64,000 nucleotides of DNA from JBKCUI01 sp052161625 (GCA_052161625.1 CP197412.1); one strand, 5' to 3'. Counted from the stretch's first letter, positions 44,570 to 53,957 are shown. The notes: generated from the sequence alone by a model not told the origin. Translations and numbers: made by a program.

Positions 44570-45631
44570 ATGAAGTTGTCTCCGCAATCCCCCGAGCCCA
44601 ATCCCTACAGCGAAACGCCGATCAAGGCATCGCCAGTTCCTTCGACCCCGAGCCGCACCGTCAGCCGGCTAGGTGAATCGGCGAAAATAACCGCGATCCT
44701 CGCGATCATGGCGTTTGCGTTTTGGATGGTAAAAAAGAAGCTTTCCTCAGGTGGAGTCACGTGGGATAAGGTTTACGAATCCATCGGAACCCTCCCCTGG
44801 TACCACTTCGCCATCGCTCTAGCACTGACCGTGCTGAACTACATCGTCCTGACCGGGTACGACTGGATCGCGGTCCGACACCTTCGGAAAAAACTCCCCA
44901 TCTCCAAGATCATGGCAGGTGCGGTTGTTGGTTACGCGTGTGGCAATGTGCTCGGCTGGCTGCTCGGAGGGAACGCGGTTCGATATCGCATGTACTCCAC
45001 TTGGGGATTCTCGCTGCTGGAAATCATCGCCTTCGTTTCGATCCTATCGATCACCTTCTGGCTTGGACTCTTTCTGCTGGCCGGAGTCGCCTTCGTCGCA
45101 CTTCCCATTCATTTGCCAGATGATGTGATGGAGAAGCTGATGCTGGAGCCCCGAACCTGGGGCTACGTGTTTCTCTCCTGCGTTCTGGGCTATCTGATGT
45201 CCTGCCTCTTCATCCGAAAGCCAATCCGATTCCGAGACTTCGAAGTAGCCCTTCCACCCTTCAAACTCTCGGTCATGCAACTGCTGGTTTCTGCCGGCGA
45301 TTTCTTGCTCGCGACCACAGTCCTTTATAGTTTGATGCCGCCAGATGTTATTGGAAGCGGCCCGGACCAGATCAATTTTTCGACCGTGCTGATCGCGTAC
45401 ATATCTGCTCAGATCGCCGCGGTGATCACACACGTTCCCGGTGGATACGGAATCCTCGAAATGATCTTGCTCAGCTTCCTACCTGGCAGCTGGGAGAGTC
45501 AAGTCTTTTCGGCTGTGATCCTCTTTCGAGTTATCTACTACCTTTTGCCGGCGATCGTGGCGGGAGCGTTGTTCCTGTACAACGAATATCGATCGGGGCG
45601 ACGTCCTCAGGGCATGATCCATGGCGAATGA
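44570..45631 (+). CDS. UPF0104 (AglD/LPG-synthase TM-region-like) membrane protein
   Basis: 353-residue integral membrane protein with about eight hydrophobic helices (for example YHFAIALALTVLNYIVLTGYDW and FVSILSITFWLGLFLLAGVAFVAL). It resembles the lysylphosphatidylglycerol synthase TM/flippase region of MprF and the UPF0104 family, but carries no synthetase domain. The conserved TYDWIAVRHL-like and HVPGGYGILE segments fit. The start is the ATG at 44570, a TTG three codons earlier being possible. The last 11 bp overlap the start of epmB, so the two are coupled. Confidence 0.82.
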   Translation: MKLSPQSPEPNPYSETPIKASPVPSTPSRTVSRLGESAKITAILAIMAFAFWMVKKKLSSGGVTWDKVYESIGTLPWYHFAIALALTVLNYIVLTGYDWIAVRHLRKKLPISKIMAGAVVGYACGNVLGWLLGGNAVRYRMYSTWGFSLLEIIAFVSILSITFWLGLFLLAGVAFVALPIHLPDDVMEKLMLEPRTWGYVFLSCVLGYLMSCLFIRKPIRFRDFEVALPPFKLSVMQLLVSAGDFLLATTVLYSLMPPDVIGSGPDQINFSTVLIAYISAQIAAVITHVPGGYGILEMILLSFLPGSWESQVFSAVILFRVIYYLLPAIVAGALFLYNEYRSGRRPQGMIHGE

Positions 45632-46622
45632 ACCGATCGCGCCGTCGATCGACAGCTGGCAGGAATCGATGAAGCGGGCGATTCGAACGCCTAGCGACCT
45701 TCTTCAAAGATTGCATCTCGACCCCTCCGATCTCGACTGGTCTCAAGAGGGGCAAACCGATTTCCCGCTCTTTGCCCCCCTCGAATTTGTCGCTCGCATG
45801 GAGCAAGGCAATCCTCGAGACCCTCTGTTCCTGCAAGTCTGGCCCGCCCGAGATGAATCCCACAATGCAAAGCACTTTCAAAACGATCCGGTGGGAGACC
45901 TGTCGGTAGAGAAAGCGCCCGGGCTACTGCATAAGTACCACGGCAGGGTTCTGATGATCGCCAGCGGAGCCTGCGCTATTCACTGCCGCTACTGCTTCCG
46001 TCGCCATTACCCCTACGACACCGCTCCCAAATCCATGCAGCATTGGGAAGAGTCGTTTTTGGCGATCGAGAAAGACAACTCGATTCGCGAAGTGATCCTC
46101 TCGGGTGGGGATCCCCTGAGCTTGGTCGACGCGACGCTGACGCGATGGATCGATCGCATCGAGTCGATTCCCCATGTGCACCGGCTTCGACTGCACACCC
46201 GATTGCCGGTCGTGATTCCCAGCCGAGTGACATCGGCCTTGATCGAGCGTCTCTCTCGCTCTCGATTGGCCCACTGGGTAGTGCTGCATATCAATCACCC
46301 AAACGAAATCGACGATGATGTGGCAATGGCCATTGCAAGATTGCGAAGCGCCGGTTCGACCGTCCTCAATCAAGCGGTGTTGCTGCGAGGTGTGAACGAC
46401 GATCCACAAACGCTGACCCACCTTTTTGAACGTTTGATCGACCTCCAAGTAGGACCGTACTACCTACACCAGCTCGATCGCGTCCAAGGAGCCTCGCATT
46501 GGGAAGTCCCCGAAACTCTCGGTCGCGAGCTGTTGAAAGAAGTTCGAACACGCTTGCCTGGCTACGCGGTTCCACTCTATGTTCGCGAAATCGCCGGTGA
46601 AGAAAACAAAACACCCCTTTGA
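45621..46622 (+). CDS. epmB: EF-P (R)-beta-lysylation enzyme EpmB, lysine 2,3-aminomutase family
   Basis: Radical-SAM enzyme that makes (R)-beta-lysine for modification of elongation factor P. It has the CxxxCxxC cluster motif (Cys118, Cys122, Cys125), ILSGGDPL for SAM binding, and PLP-dependent architecture with PYYLHQLDRVQGASHW and the Lys330 in NKTPL as the expected PLP lysine. At 333 residues it matches EpmB (342 in E. coli) rather than the longer catabolic KamA. EpmA and EF-P are not in the window. It is overlapped by the membrane protein gene upstream. Confidence 0.93.
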   Translation: MANEPIAPSIDSWQESMKRAIRTPSDLLQRLHLDPSDLDWSQEGQTDFPLFAPLEFVARMEQGNPRDPLFLQVWPARDESHNAKHFQNDPVGDLSVEKAPGLLHKYHGRVLMIASGACAIHCRYCFRRHYPYDTAPKSMQHWEESFLAIEKDNSIREVILSGGDPLSLVDATLTRWIDRIESIPHVHRLRLHTRLPVVIPSRVTSALIERLSRSRLAHWVVLHINHPNEIDDDVAMAIARLRSAGSTVLNQAVLLRGVNDDPQTLTHLFERLIDLQVGPYYLHQLDRVQGASHWEVPETLGRELLKEVRTRLPGYAVPLYVREIAGEENKTPL

Positions 46623-46627
46623 CATTT

Positions 46628-46643
46628 CTTCGCGATTGCGAAG
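46628..46643 (+). terminator. Short hairpin after epmB
   Basis: CTTCGC and GCGAAG pair in a 6-bp stem with a GATT loop five bases after the epmB stop, within the 100-bp gap to the convergent argS stop. The T-tract is absent, so this is a weak call. Confidence 0.35.
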
Positions 46644-46722
46644 TTGCGTTTGACCCCATCGAGGTAGCGCTGCGGTTCCCCCGGGTCTGGATGCTGAAGC
46701 TCTGTCCGGGCAGGACTTCGCA

Positions 46723-48702
46723 TCACATGCGTTCGACGGTCTCGATACCGAGAACTTCAAGCCCTTTCTTAAGAACTCTGCCGGTGAGTTCCGTCAACTT
46801 GAGACGAGATCGAATCAATTCGGGATTCTCCGCCTTCAGTACCGGGCATTGATCAAAGAAACTGCTGAAGAGCTTCGCGAGCTCGTAGAGATAATCGGTG
46901 ACGACGCTGGGCAAATAGTCGCTGGTCGACTGAACCAGGGTGTCTTCAAAACGAAGAATCTGCATCGCGAGAGCCCGTTCGGGTGGCTGTTCGATTTGGA
47001 TGGCGGCAGCCGGCCAGTCTGTGATTTGGAACTCTTCTCCCGACGCACGGCGCAGAATGCTTCGTGTTCTCGCATAGGAGTATTGGATGTACGCCGCTGT
47101 GTTCCCCTCGAGCTGCACCATCTTGTCCATATCGAACACGTAATCGCTGGTTCGGTTGTGGCTCAAATCGGCGTATTTGATCGCACCGATTCCGACCTTG
47201 TTGGCGATATCCCGCTTTTCCTCGTCGGTGAGTTCTATCCCAAACGATTTGATCCGATTGGGATTGCAAACGACTTCCCATGCTCTCGAGATGGCCTCGT
47301 CCAGCATCGACTCCAATCCAATATTTTCACCCGATCGCGTTTTGAACGGCTTCCCGTCTTGCCCCATGACAGTTCCGAAGCTGACATGCTTGAAGGTGGT
47401 ATGGGTCAGACCAAGCTTCTGTAGGACGGCGAACAGCTTTTGGAAATGCTCGCTCTGCCGGTGGTCCACGACGTAGAGGCAGGCATCGGGTTCGAATTCT
47501 CTTTCCCTGAACATGGCTGTGGCCAGGTCGGTCGTGGAGTAGAGGTACGCCCCATCTTGCTTTTGCACAATCATCGGCGCGTCGAAACCCTCGAGGAAAA
47601 CGCAGATGGCCCCTTCGCTCGGCATAGCCAAGTCCTTTGCCATCAGCTCTTCGATCACTGCCGGCAACATGTCGTGGTAAAAACTCTCACCCAACTCATG
47701 ATCGAACTGAACGTTCAACCGTTCGTAGATCCCATGAATCTCCTCTTTGCAATGAGGCAAGAACGCTTCCCAAAGTCCGAGATTCTCTTTGTCCCCGTGG
47801 TGCAGTTTCGACGTTTCCTTTAGGACTCGCGACTCCAATTGAGGGTGGGCGTCGCATCGCTCGATGAAGAGGGCGTCCGACCGCGCGCTGGCAATGGATT
47901 GCTTGGCAGACTCTAGCTCCGCTGCAGTTTCCTTGGCCGCATTGCTGGCTGACTTGAGCTCCTTTTGTAGTTTTTTATCGTTCGGTGCAGCGGCTTGTTT
48001 CTCCGATACAGCTTGCAATTTCTCCGTGGCGAGAACGGCATTGCGTTCCAACGTGGTGAGGTTGGCGACGAGCGATTGGTATCCGATGATTCTTTGGACG
48101 ACGCGGTAAAGACGTCCAAGCTCTGCGACAGGTGCTTTCTGGAAAGCCTCTTCGTCGCGGAAATGTTTGTAGCCATAGATGATCATCCCGAATTGCGTAC
48201 CCCAATCCCCGAGATGATTGTCAGTGATGACATGATGACCGAGGAATCGAAGAATCTTGGCAATCGAATCTCCGATCACGGTGGAGCGAATATGGCCGAC
48301 GTGCATCGGTTTCGCAACGTTGGGGGAAGAGTAGTCGACGACGACCGTTTTCGCCTCTCGCGCACCCTCCACACCAATCTTGTCCGACTGATAGGCCGCT
48401 TCGCATGCCTTTTCAAGAAAGGTCTGGGATAGACGCAAATTGACGTATCCAGCACCCGCGATTCCGACCTCGCTGCACAGATCCTCGACGCGCAAGCCCT
48501 TCACGATGGCTTCGGCAATTTCCAGAGGCGGTTTGCCAACAATCTTTTGCAAAGGCATTGCCACGTTGGCTTGATAATCGGCGAGCGAGGCATCGCGAGA
48601 GGCGACAATGCGATCCAAGGAGGCTTGCAAGGCACCGGGATCGGGCAGCCATTGGCTTAGGATCGGTTCAAACTTCGCTCGAATCGTGTGAAGCAGTTGC
48701 AT
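46723..48702 (-). CDS. argS: Arginyl-tRNA synthetase
   Basis: Charges tRNA-Arg. HVGH (residues 134-137) is the HIGH motif in SPNVAKPMHVGHIRST, preceded by the N-terminal add-1 domain; the C-terminus is the DALR anticodon domain (AMQILRFEDTLVQSTSDYLP...). At 659 residues it is 60-90 longer than typical enzymes. The excess is mainly a charged, coiled-coil-like insertion at about 206-275 (LTTLERNAVLATEKLQAVSEKQAAAP...) inside the catalytic region. The ArgA-like acetyltransferase gene lies 59 bp upstream on the same strand. Confidence 0.97.
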   Translation of the reverse strand: MQLLHTIRAKFEPILSQWLPDPGALQASLDRIVASRDASLADYQANVAMPLQKIVGKPPLEIAEAIVKGLRVEDLCSEVGIAGAGYVNLRLSQTFLEKACEAAYQSDKIGVEGAREAKTVVVDYSSPNVAKPMHVGHIRSTVIGDSIAKILRFLGHHVITDNHLGDWGTQFGMIIYGYKHFRDEEAFQKAPVAELGRLYRVVQRIIGYQSLVANLTTLERNAVLATEKLQAVSEKQAAAPNDKKLQKELKSASNAAKETAAELESAKQSIASARSDALFIERCDAHPQLESRVLKETSKLHHGDKENLGLWEAFLPHCKEEIHGIYERLNVQFDHELGESFYHDMLPAVIEELMAKDLAMPSEGAICVFLEGFDAPMIVQKQDGAYLYSTTDLATAMFREREFEPDACLYVVDHRQSEHFQKLFAVLQKLGLTHTTFKHVSFGTVMGQDGKPFKTRSGENIGLESMLDEAISRAWEVVCNPNRIKSFGIELTDEEKRDIANKVGIGAIKYADLSHNRTSDYVFDMDKMVQLEGNTAAYIQYSYARTRSILRRASGEEFQITDWPAAAIQIEQPPERALAMQILRFEDTLVQSTSDYLPSVVTDYLYELAKLFSSFFDQCPVLKAENPELIRSRLKLTELTGRVLKKGLEVLGIETVERM

Positions 48703-48761
48703 GAAAACAGGGCCTGCAATGAGGACTAGCGGTGGAAGGGAAGCGACGCGACCGGCGATCG

Positions 48762-49421
48762 CTACTCGTCGCTGTTGAAGATCTCGTCGCGCGAGTGAAG
48801 TTGATAGAAGAGTGCACGCTTTTGTTCAGGAAGCGAGTAGTCGAAGCCCAAATTTCGCAGAAAGGCGTCGGAGGAGCTGATCGCCATGACTTCTAGAATC
48901 CCTTTTTCACGAGCAAGCTCGACGCAGGCTTTTACAAGGGAGCTACCAATGCCGTGGCCATGGTATCCATCGGCGACTGCCAAACATTGGATCTCTCCAA
49001 GTTTTCTCGAATAGATCTCCACCGCAGAGAAGCCGATAATGCGCTTCCGAGCTGGTTCCCCCTCGGTCACTTCGGTCACTTCGGTCACTTCGGCGACGAA
49101 CCCGGTCCCCATCAGCAAGAGGATCTCGGCTCGAGTTCGGTGCAAGAGCTTCTTTTGTTCGACGAACGGTTCCAAGAGCTGCATAATGGCGTCTTGATCG
49201 TCGAACTTAGCCCGGCGAACCGTCAAGTTCAATAAATCCCCCCTACCCGACTCTCCTGCTTTGACAGGGGGCGCGGGATCCGGGAGGGCCCGGTCGCCTG
49301 GAAGCAAAGGGTCGCCTGGAAGCAAAGGGTCACCTGGAAGCAAAGGGTCGCCTGGAAGAAAAGGTGGTAGCTCAGTCAAAGTGTCTACTCGCGCTCTGTT
49401 ATCCGTATAATAAAAGCTCAT
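48762..49421 (-). CDS. ArgA-like GNAT acetyltransferase carrying two tandem repeats
   Basis: GNAT-fold protein, 219 residues from the ATG at 49421 (frame opens at 49520). The core (VRRAKFDDQDAIMQLLEPFVEQKKLLHRT to GFDYSLPEQKRALFYQ) closely follows the C-terminal acetyltransferase domain of ArgA: R-x-A, EQ-x-x-L-x-x-R, GEIQCLAV, acetyl-CoA loop HGHGIGSSLV, and a late FLRNLGF. It would acetylate glutamate, the first step of arginine synthesis. Two in-frame repeats interrupt it: LPGDPL units before the core (18 bp each) and VTE units inside it (9 bp each). A true start between repeat and core cannot be excluded. argS follows after 59 bp. Confidence 0.75.
   Translation of the reverse strand: MSFYYTDNRARVDTLTELPPFLPGDPLLPGDPLLPGDPLLPGDRALPDPAPPVKAGESGRGDLLNLTVRRAKFDDQDAIMQLLEPFVEQKKLLHRTRAEILLLMGTGFVAEVTEVTEVTEGEPARKRIIGFSAVEIYSRKLGEIQCLAVADGYHGHGIGSSLVKACVELAREKGILEVMAISSSDAFLRNLGFDYSLPEQKRALFYQLHSRDEIFNSDE
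49065..49091 (-). repeat. 9-bp coding tandem repeat, three copies
   Basis: GGTCACTTC is repeated exactly three times on the plus strand (49065-49073, 49074-49082, 49083-49091). On the minus strand it encodes the VTEVTEVTE stretch, in a loop of the ArgA-like enzyme between two beta strands. The nine-base unit keeps the frame. Confidence 0.9.
49292..49363 (-). repeat. 18-bp tandem repeat, four copies
   Basis: Units GGTCGCCTGGAAGCAAAG at 49292-49309 and 49310-49327, then copies with one (49328-49345, GGTCACC) and one (49346-49363, GAAGAAAAG) change. On the minus strand it would encode LPGDPL four times in the N-terminal part of the ArgA-like frame, but it may lie in the leader if translation starts later. 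Confidence 0.95.
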
Positions 49422-49514
49422 CCTACCCCGATTCCCCCTCCCCTTCAACGTGAACTCCGGCTTCTGCTGGCTGGAAGTTTCGGTCCATCTCGCGACTCTC
49501 CCTACCCTCCTTCC

Positions 49515-52500
49515 ATGCACGAATCCATGAAACAGTCGATCCCCTTCTCGTTGTTCCTAGGCTGTCTATGCCTCGCGATGAGTCTCCGTGCCGAAGCCCA
49601 GATACGGGCGGGAGCATCCGCCAAGAACATCGATCCAAAACAATTTCCCGTCTGGGTCAACGGCGGAATCGCTGGCTACCAAGCCGACAGTGTCCGGGAA
49701 TCCCTCTTTTCTCGGACTCTGGTTCTCGATGATGGGAAGTCGGTTATTGCAATCGCGATCGTTGACAACTGCATCTTGCCGCATGAAGTCACCGATCGCG
49801 CCAAGGCCTTGGCGCACCAGGCGACGGGCATCCCGCCAGAACGGATCTTGATTGCCGCCACCCATACCCACTCCGCCGTAGCGGTCGCAGGGACACACGG
49901 TTGCCCTATCCAAGAGGACTACGCCGCAGCGCTCCCGAATTGGATCGCGGAAGGCATTCAGGACGCCCAAGCTCGACTGGTGCCGGCCAAGATCGGATTC
50001 GCATCGGCAACCGCGGATCGCTTTATCTATTGCCGCGATTGGCTGATGAAGCCTGGGGCTGCGAACAGCACCCTCTTCACCGGTCGCAATGCGGATTGGG
50101 TTTCCATGAATCCTGGCCACGAAAACGAGAATAAGCGTGCCCCCGTCAGCTCGATCGATCGCCATATTCCCATCCTCAGCGTCCAAGACCAAGACGGAAA
50201 CCATCTCGCCCTGCTCGCAAGCTTTGGTACCCACTATGCCGGTGCCAAGGCTCTTTCATCGGATTATTTCGGTTTTGTATGCAACCGCTTAGCAAAAGAA
50301 TTGCGCAGCGATGCACCCGAGCAATTTGTCGGGCTGATGGCAAACGGAACCAGCGGAAATGCGAACTGCATTGACTTTAGCAAACCTCGCGAGCCCTTTA
50401 CCTTTGCCGATGTCGGTACCTATGTGAGCGACTTGATCCTCGAAGCAGTGAAGGGGATCGAATACCGCTCTGACGTCACGATCGACAGCGAATTCGCAAG
50501 CTTCGATGTCGCAGTGCGGATGCCGAGCGATGAAGAGGTATCGCAGGCCAAAAATTGGATTGCATCCCACTTGCAGGACCGATTGCCCAAAACAATGGAC
50601 GAAAACTACGCGCGTGAAACCGTATTGCTTAGCGAACTCCCAGCCACCCGTGTCATGAATGTTCAAGCATTGCGGGTAGGGGATATGGTCATTGCCGCCA
50701 ATCCTTGCGAATCCTACGGAGAAACCGGATTGAAAATCCGCCAGGCGAGCCCGTTTGCACACACGATGAATATCGGACTTGCCAACGGTCACTGCGGCTA
50801 TATCCCTCCACCCGAAATGTTTCAGCTCGGCAGCTACACCACCTGGAGAGCCCGCACCAGTTGCTTGGAGGAATTTGCGGAGCCGAAGATGGTGGAGACG
50901 ATCCAGCGACTGGTAAGCCAATTGCACGAAAGAATTCGAAAGCAAGCGTTCAAGCAACGCGTGCCGGAAGGCAAACCCGTCGAATGGCAGGAGCAGCCGA
51001 AACCACCTGTTGCACCGGACCTGTCTATCGGGTTCATGCAGACCGATGGAAATCAGCGAGTCGAACTGGTTGCTTCCGAACCGATGGTCTTCGACCCCAT
51101 CGCGATGCAATTCGATGGGCAAGGCCGGTTGTGGGTTGTTGAAATGGGAGATTACCCTCACCCCTCCCCAGAAGGGCAATCTCGCGTCGTGATCTTGAGC
51201 GATTCAGACAGCAATGGGGTCATGGACACGCGATCGGTTTTTCAAGATGGCCTGCGATTTGCAACCGGCGTCCAGCCTTGGTCCAACGGAGCTTTCGTTA
51301 CGGTCGAAGGGAAGCTGATCTTTTTAGGTGACGACAACCAAGATGGCCGGGCCGATTCGGAGGCGATTTGGCTCGAAGGGTTTTCAGCAGGAAATCCTCA
51401 ATTGCGCGCCAATCACCCCACGATCACGCCCGACGGTTGGCTCACCATCGCCAGCGGACTTCGACTTGGAAAAGTGGATACGGGACCAGGCTACCCCTTT
51501 GCCAAACAGTCGGTGGATGCAACCGGAGGGGATGTTCGATTCCATCTTGTAACAGGGAAACTGGAAGCGATCGCAGGTCCAGCTCAATACGGTTTGGCTT
51601 TCGATCGGGCTGGTAGGAGATACGGTTGCGCGAACCGACAACCATGCTTTTTGGTTCAGGTAGAGAAGGTGCAATCGAGCGATAGTCCCCTTTCCGGTTT
51701 TGCTCCTGCCATCCGGAATATCCTTCCGGCGGAAGCCGAGTCGCGGGTGCATCCACTCGTTCAAGCTTGGACAACATCGAATTTACACGCAGGGCAGTTC
51801 ACGGCAGCATGCGGCGTAACACTTGCGGAGGGGGAATGGATGGGACGCAAATCAGGCATCCATGTCCTCGCCTGCGAACCAACCGGCAGCTTGGTGCAGT
51901 GCCGCACCTTGACCAGAAAACCCGATGGGCAGCTAGAGGTTCGAAAGGTTGACCATGAAGATCGAGAATTCCTTGCCAGTCGCGATCCATGGTTTCGCCC
52001 TGTCGATTTGGTGCTAGGCCCGGGTCAAGCTCTCTATGTCGTGGACATGTATCGTGCAGTCATCGAACATCCAGAATGGGTACCGGACGAACTCAAACAT
52101 CGACCGGATGAACGAGATGGCGATGGGATGGGGCGCATCTATCGCATTACGGAACAAAACGATGCGCCAGCGAATCAAGTCGCGACGGGAACCCAGCGGG
52201 AGCTGGTCGAGCTTCTTTCCCATTCCGATCGATGGGTTCAACGGCAAGCGGCATTGCGAATCTTGGAGAAAATCCATTCAGCGAGCATCCGCGAATCGGA
52301 TCTCGAAAGCTTGCGCAGGGTCACGAGATCTCAAACGCGCACCACACAGCCTTACAACGCAGCTAATGAAGCAGTGTCCATCGCAGCCCAACTCCTGTTT
52401 GCAGCCCAAGCGTTTCAGCCGGCGGATGCCATCGCCCTTTCAAGGAGCCAGGACAGTGAATTGCAAGTGCTCGGAGCGAGGCTCGTTGCGGAGGTCGCGA

Positions 52501-53957
52501 GAAACGCTTCCGAGGATGCCAAAGATGACTGGCTGACACCGGAGCTGATATCGTGCTTGCGCGAAGGATTGCATTCGGAGCAACGAGAATGGAGCCAGCT
52601 GGCTGCATGGTCCATCGCTTGGATCGGCTTGGAGCGATTGCCGGTGGAATCGCGAGAGTCGATCGACCGCAGCGCGATCGCAAAGCTGATCGAATCGCCT
52701 GAAGATCGTCTCCTTTGGATGGGGGCGTCGAAGCTATTAGAAAAGGAAGGGTTCGCATTAATGCCCAAATACCTGCGGGCTCTTCAGAACACCGCACCCG
52801 CCGATGTTGAAGATATCTATCCGAGCGAACTGGAGGCGATAGAGCGGTTGTCAAAGCGAACGGTTGGTCAGACTCCAGCAGAGTGGAGTGGGGAATTGAA
52901 CGCATTTTGGAGCGAGGATAAGAAGCGCCGTTCACCCCGAAGCGAGGGAGTGGCACTAGCCATTCTTTCCGGGCAAGGAACCGGTGGATGGAAGGGAGGG
53001 GGACTCCGCGACGATGCCATCGCAGCCATCGAACAAGTCGCACGAGAATCCAAGACTTTGCAGCATCGAATCCTGGCGATCCGTTGCTTGGGGGGACTCG
53101 AAGGTGTTTCGCGACAGCGCAAGGAACAGCTTTACGTCGCGTGCTTGACGAGCGAATTCGAGGGTGAAGTGTTGGAGGGCATTCGAGGATTGAGCCGATT
53201 ATCGAGCCCCATTCTCACCACGTGGATGGCCGATCGCTTGAGCAGCGCCTCCCCCAGCCTGCGGAATGAACTTGTATCGATCGCTCTTCGGGATCCTGCG
53301 TATAGCGAATCGTTGGTCGAAGCGTTGGAGACGAAACGGTTGTCTCCCCGTTTGCTCACTCCGTCGCAATGGACGAGCCTGCAAAAACTGCCTGCCGCAG
53401 AGTTGCGAAAACGTATTGCGGGCGTCATGGCAACTCTTTCGAATGAATCGAGACAAAACGTCATCGCCCGCTATCACTCTGCGATTTCGGAGAGAAAAGG
53501 GGAATCCGACTACGCAACGGGACGAGCCCTTTTTGGAAAGCATTGCGCATCGTGCCACCGAATCGATGGGCTTGGTGTTGCCATTGGCCCCGACATCTCC
53601 GACTCACGCATACAAAGCTACGATAAACTGCTCACCGCCGTTTTAGATCCGAATCAAACAATCGACGCCAACTACTTTCGATACCTCGCGCGGACCATAG
53701 AAGGGGAGGTGGTAGAAGGGATTCTCAAGGAGGCTAATGCGCAAAGCGTTGTTTTGGAGCAACAGAATGGAGTTCGCCGAACCATCGGTCGCGACGAATT
53801 GGAGGAGTTCAAGAGTTCGGGCCAATCCATGATGCCAGAAGGTTTCGAGGCCCTGATGACTCCGACCGAGATGGGAGAGTTACTTTGGTACATCAAGAAC
53901 TGGCGTTACCAACGCGATGGCATTCCGGCTTCGGCCAGTTTGCCCAGCCGAGAATAG
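49515..53957 (+). CDS. Fusion of neutral-ceramidase-like domain, PVC membrane-bound dehydrogenase, helical repeats and cytochrome c
   Basis: 1,480-residue exported protein. A signal peptide (about 1-29, MHESMKQSIPFSLFLGCLCLAMSLRAEAQ; a second ATG at 49527 also fits) is followed by a neutral/alkaline ceramidase-like hydrolase domain (about 30-465; ATHTHSAVAVAGTHG holds metal-type histidines). Then comes a PVC-type beta-propeller dehydrogenase (about 505-890: VELVASEPMVFDP, GRLWVVEMGDYPHP, VVDMYRAVIEHPEWVPDE), helical HEAT-like repeats (about 900-1330) and a C-terminal cytochrome c (CASCH at 1344-1348, later Met ligand candidates). It probably oxidises sugars or similar substrates outside the cytoplasm. 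It diverges from the ArgA-like gene. Confidence 0.85.
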   Translation: MHESMKQSIPFSLFLGCLCLAMSLRAEAQIRAGASAKNIDPKQFPVWVNGGIAGYQADSVRESLFSRTLVLDDGKSVIAIAIVDNCILPHEVTDRAKALAHQATGIPPERILIAATHTHSAVAVAGTHGCPIQEDYAAALPNWIAEGIQDAQARLVPAKIGFASATADRFIYCRDWLMKPGAANSTLFTGRNADWVSMNPGHENENKRAPVSSIDRHIPILSVQDQDGNHLALLASFGTHYAGAKALSSDYFGFVCNRLAKELRSDAPEQFVGLMANGTSGNANCIDFSKPREPFTFADVGTYVSDLILEAVKGIEYRSDVTIDSEFASFDVAVRMPSDEEVSQAKNWIASHLQDRLPKTMDENYARETVLLSELPATRVMNVQALRVGDMVIAANPCESYGETGLKIRQASPFAHTMNIGLANGHCGYIPPPEMFQLGSYTTWRARTSCLEEFAEPKMVETIQRLVSQLHERIRKQAFKQRVPEGKPVEWQEQPKPPVAPDLSIGFMQTDGNQRVELVASEPMVFDPIAMQFDGQGRLWVVEMGDYPHPSPEGQSRVVILSDSDSNGVMDTRSVFQDGLRFATGVQPWSNGAFVTVEGKLIFLGDDNQDGRADSEAIWLEGFSAGNPQLRANHPTITPDGWLTIASGLRLGKVDTGPGYPFAKQSVDATGGDVRFHLVTGKLEAIAGPAQYGLAFDRAGRRYGCANRQPCFLVQVEKVQSSDSPLSGFAPAIRNILPAEAESRVHPLVQAWTTSNLHAGQFTAACGVTLAEGEWMGRKSGIHVLACEPTGSLVQCRTLTRKPDGQLEVRKVDHEDREFLASRDPWFRPVDLVLGPGQALYVVDMYRAVIEHPEWVPDELKHRPDERDGDGMGRIYRITEQNDAPANQVATGTQRELVELLSHSDRWVQRQAALRILEKIHSASIRESDLESLRRVTRSQTRTTQPYNAANEAVSIAAQLLFAAQAFQPADAIALSRSQDSELQVLGARLVAEVARNASEDAKDDWLTPELISCLREGLHSEQREWSQLAAWSIAWIGLERLPVESRESIDRSAIAKLIESPEDRLLWMGASKLLEKEGFALMPKYLRALQNTAPADVEDIYPSELEAIERLSKRTVGQTPAEWSGELNAFWSEDKKRRSPRSEGVALAILSGQGTGGWKGGGLRDDAIAAIEQVARESKTLQHRILAIRCLGGLEGVSRQRKEQLYVACLTSEFEGEVLEGIRGLSRLSSPILTTWMADRLSSASPSLRNELVSIALRDPAYSESLVEALETKRLSPRLLTPSQWTSLQKLPAAELRKRIAGVMATLSNESRQNVIARYHSAISERKGESDYATGRALFGKHCASCHRIDGLGVAIGPDISDSRIQSYDKLLTAVLDPNQTIDANYFRYLARTIEGEVVEGILKEANAQSVVLEQQNGVRRTIGRDELEEFKSSGQSMMPEGFEALMTPTEMGELLWYIKNWRYQRDGIPASASLPSRE

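Noticed and set aside
46668..46760. Possible small peptide gene between epmB and argS
   Set aside because: The only frame is 77 codons running across argS coding sequence on the other strand; no start or family support.
49292..49363. Repeat array considered as a CRISPR or an origin iteron set
   Set aside because: The 18-bp units are contiguous, few in number and in frame with a coding sequence; no replication gene is nearby.
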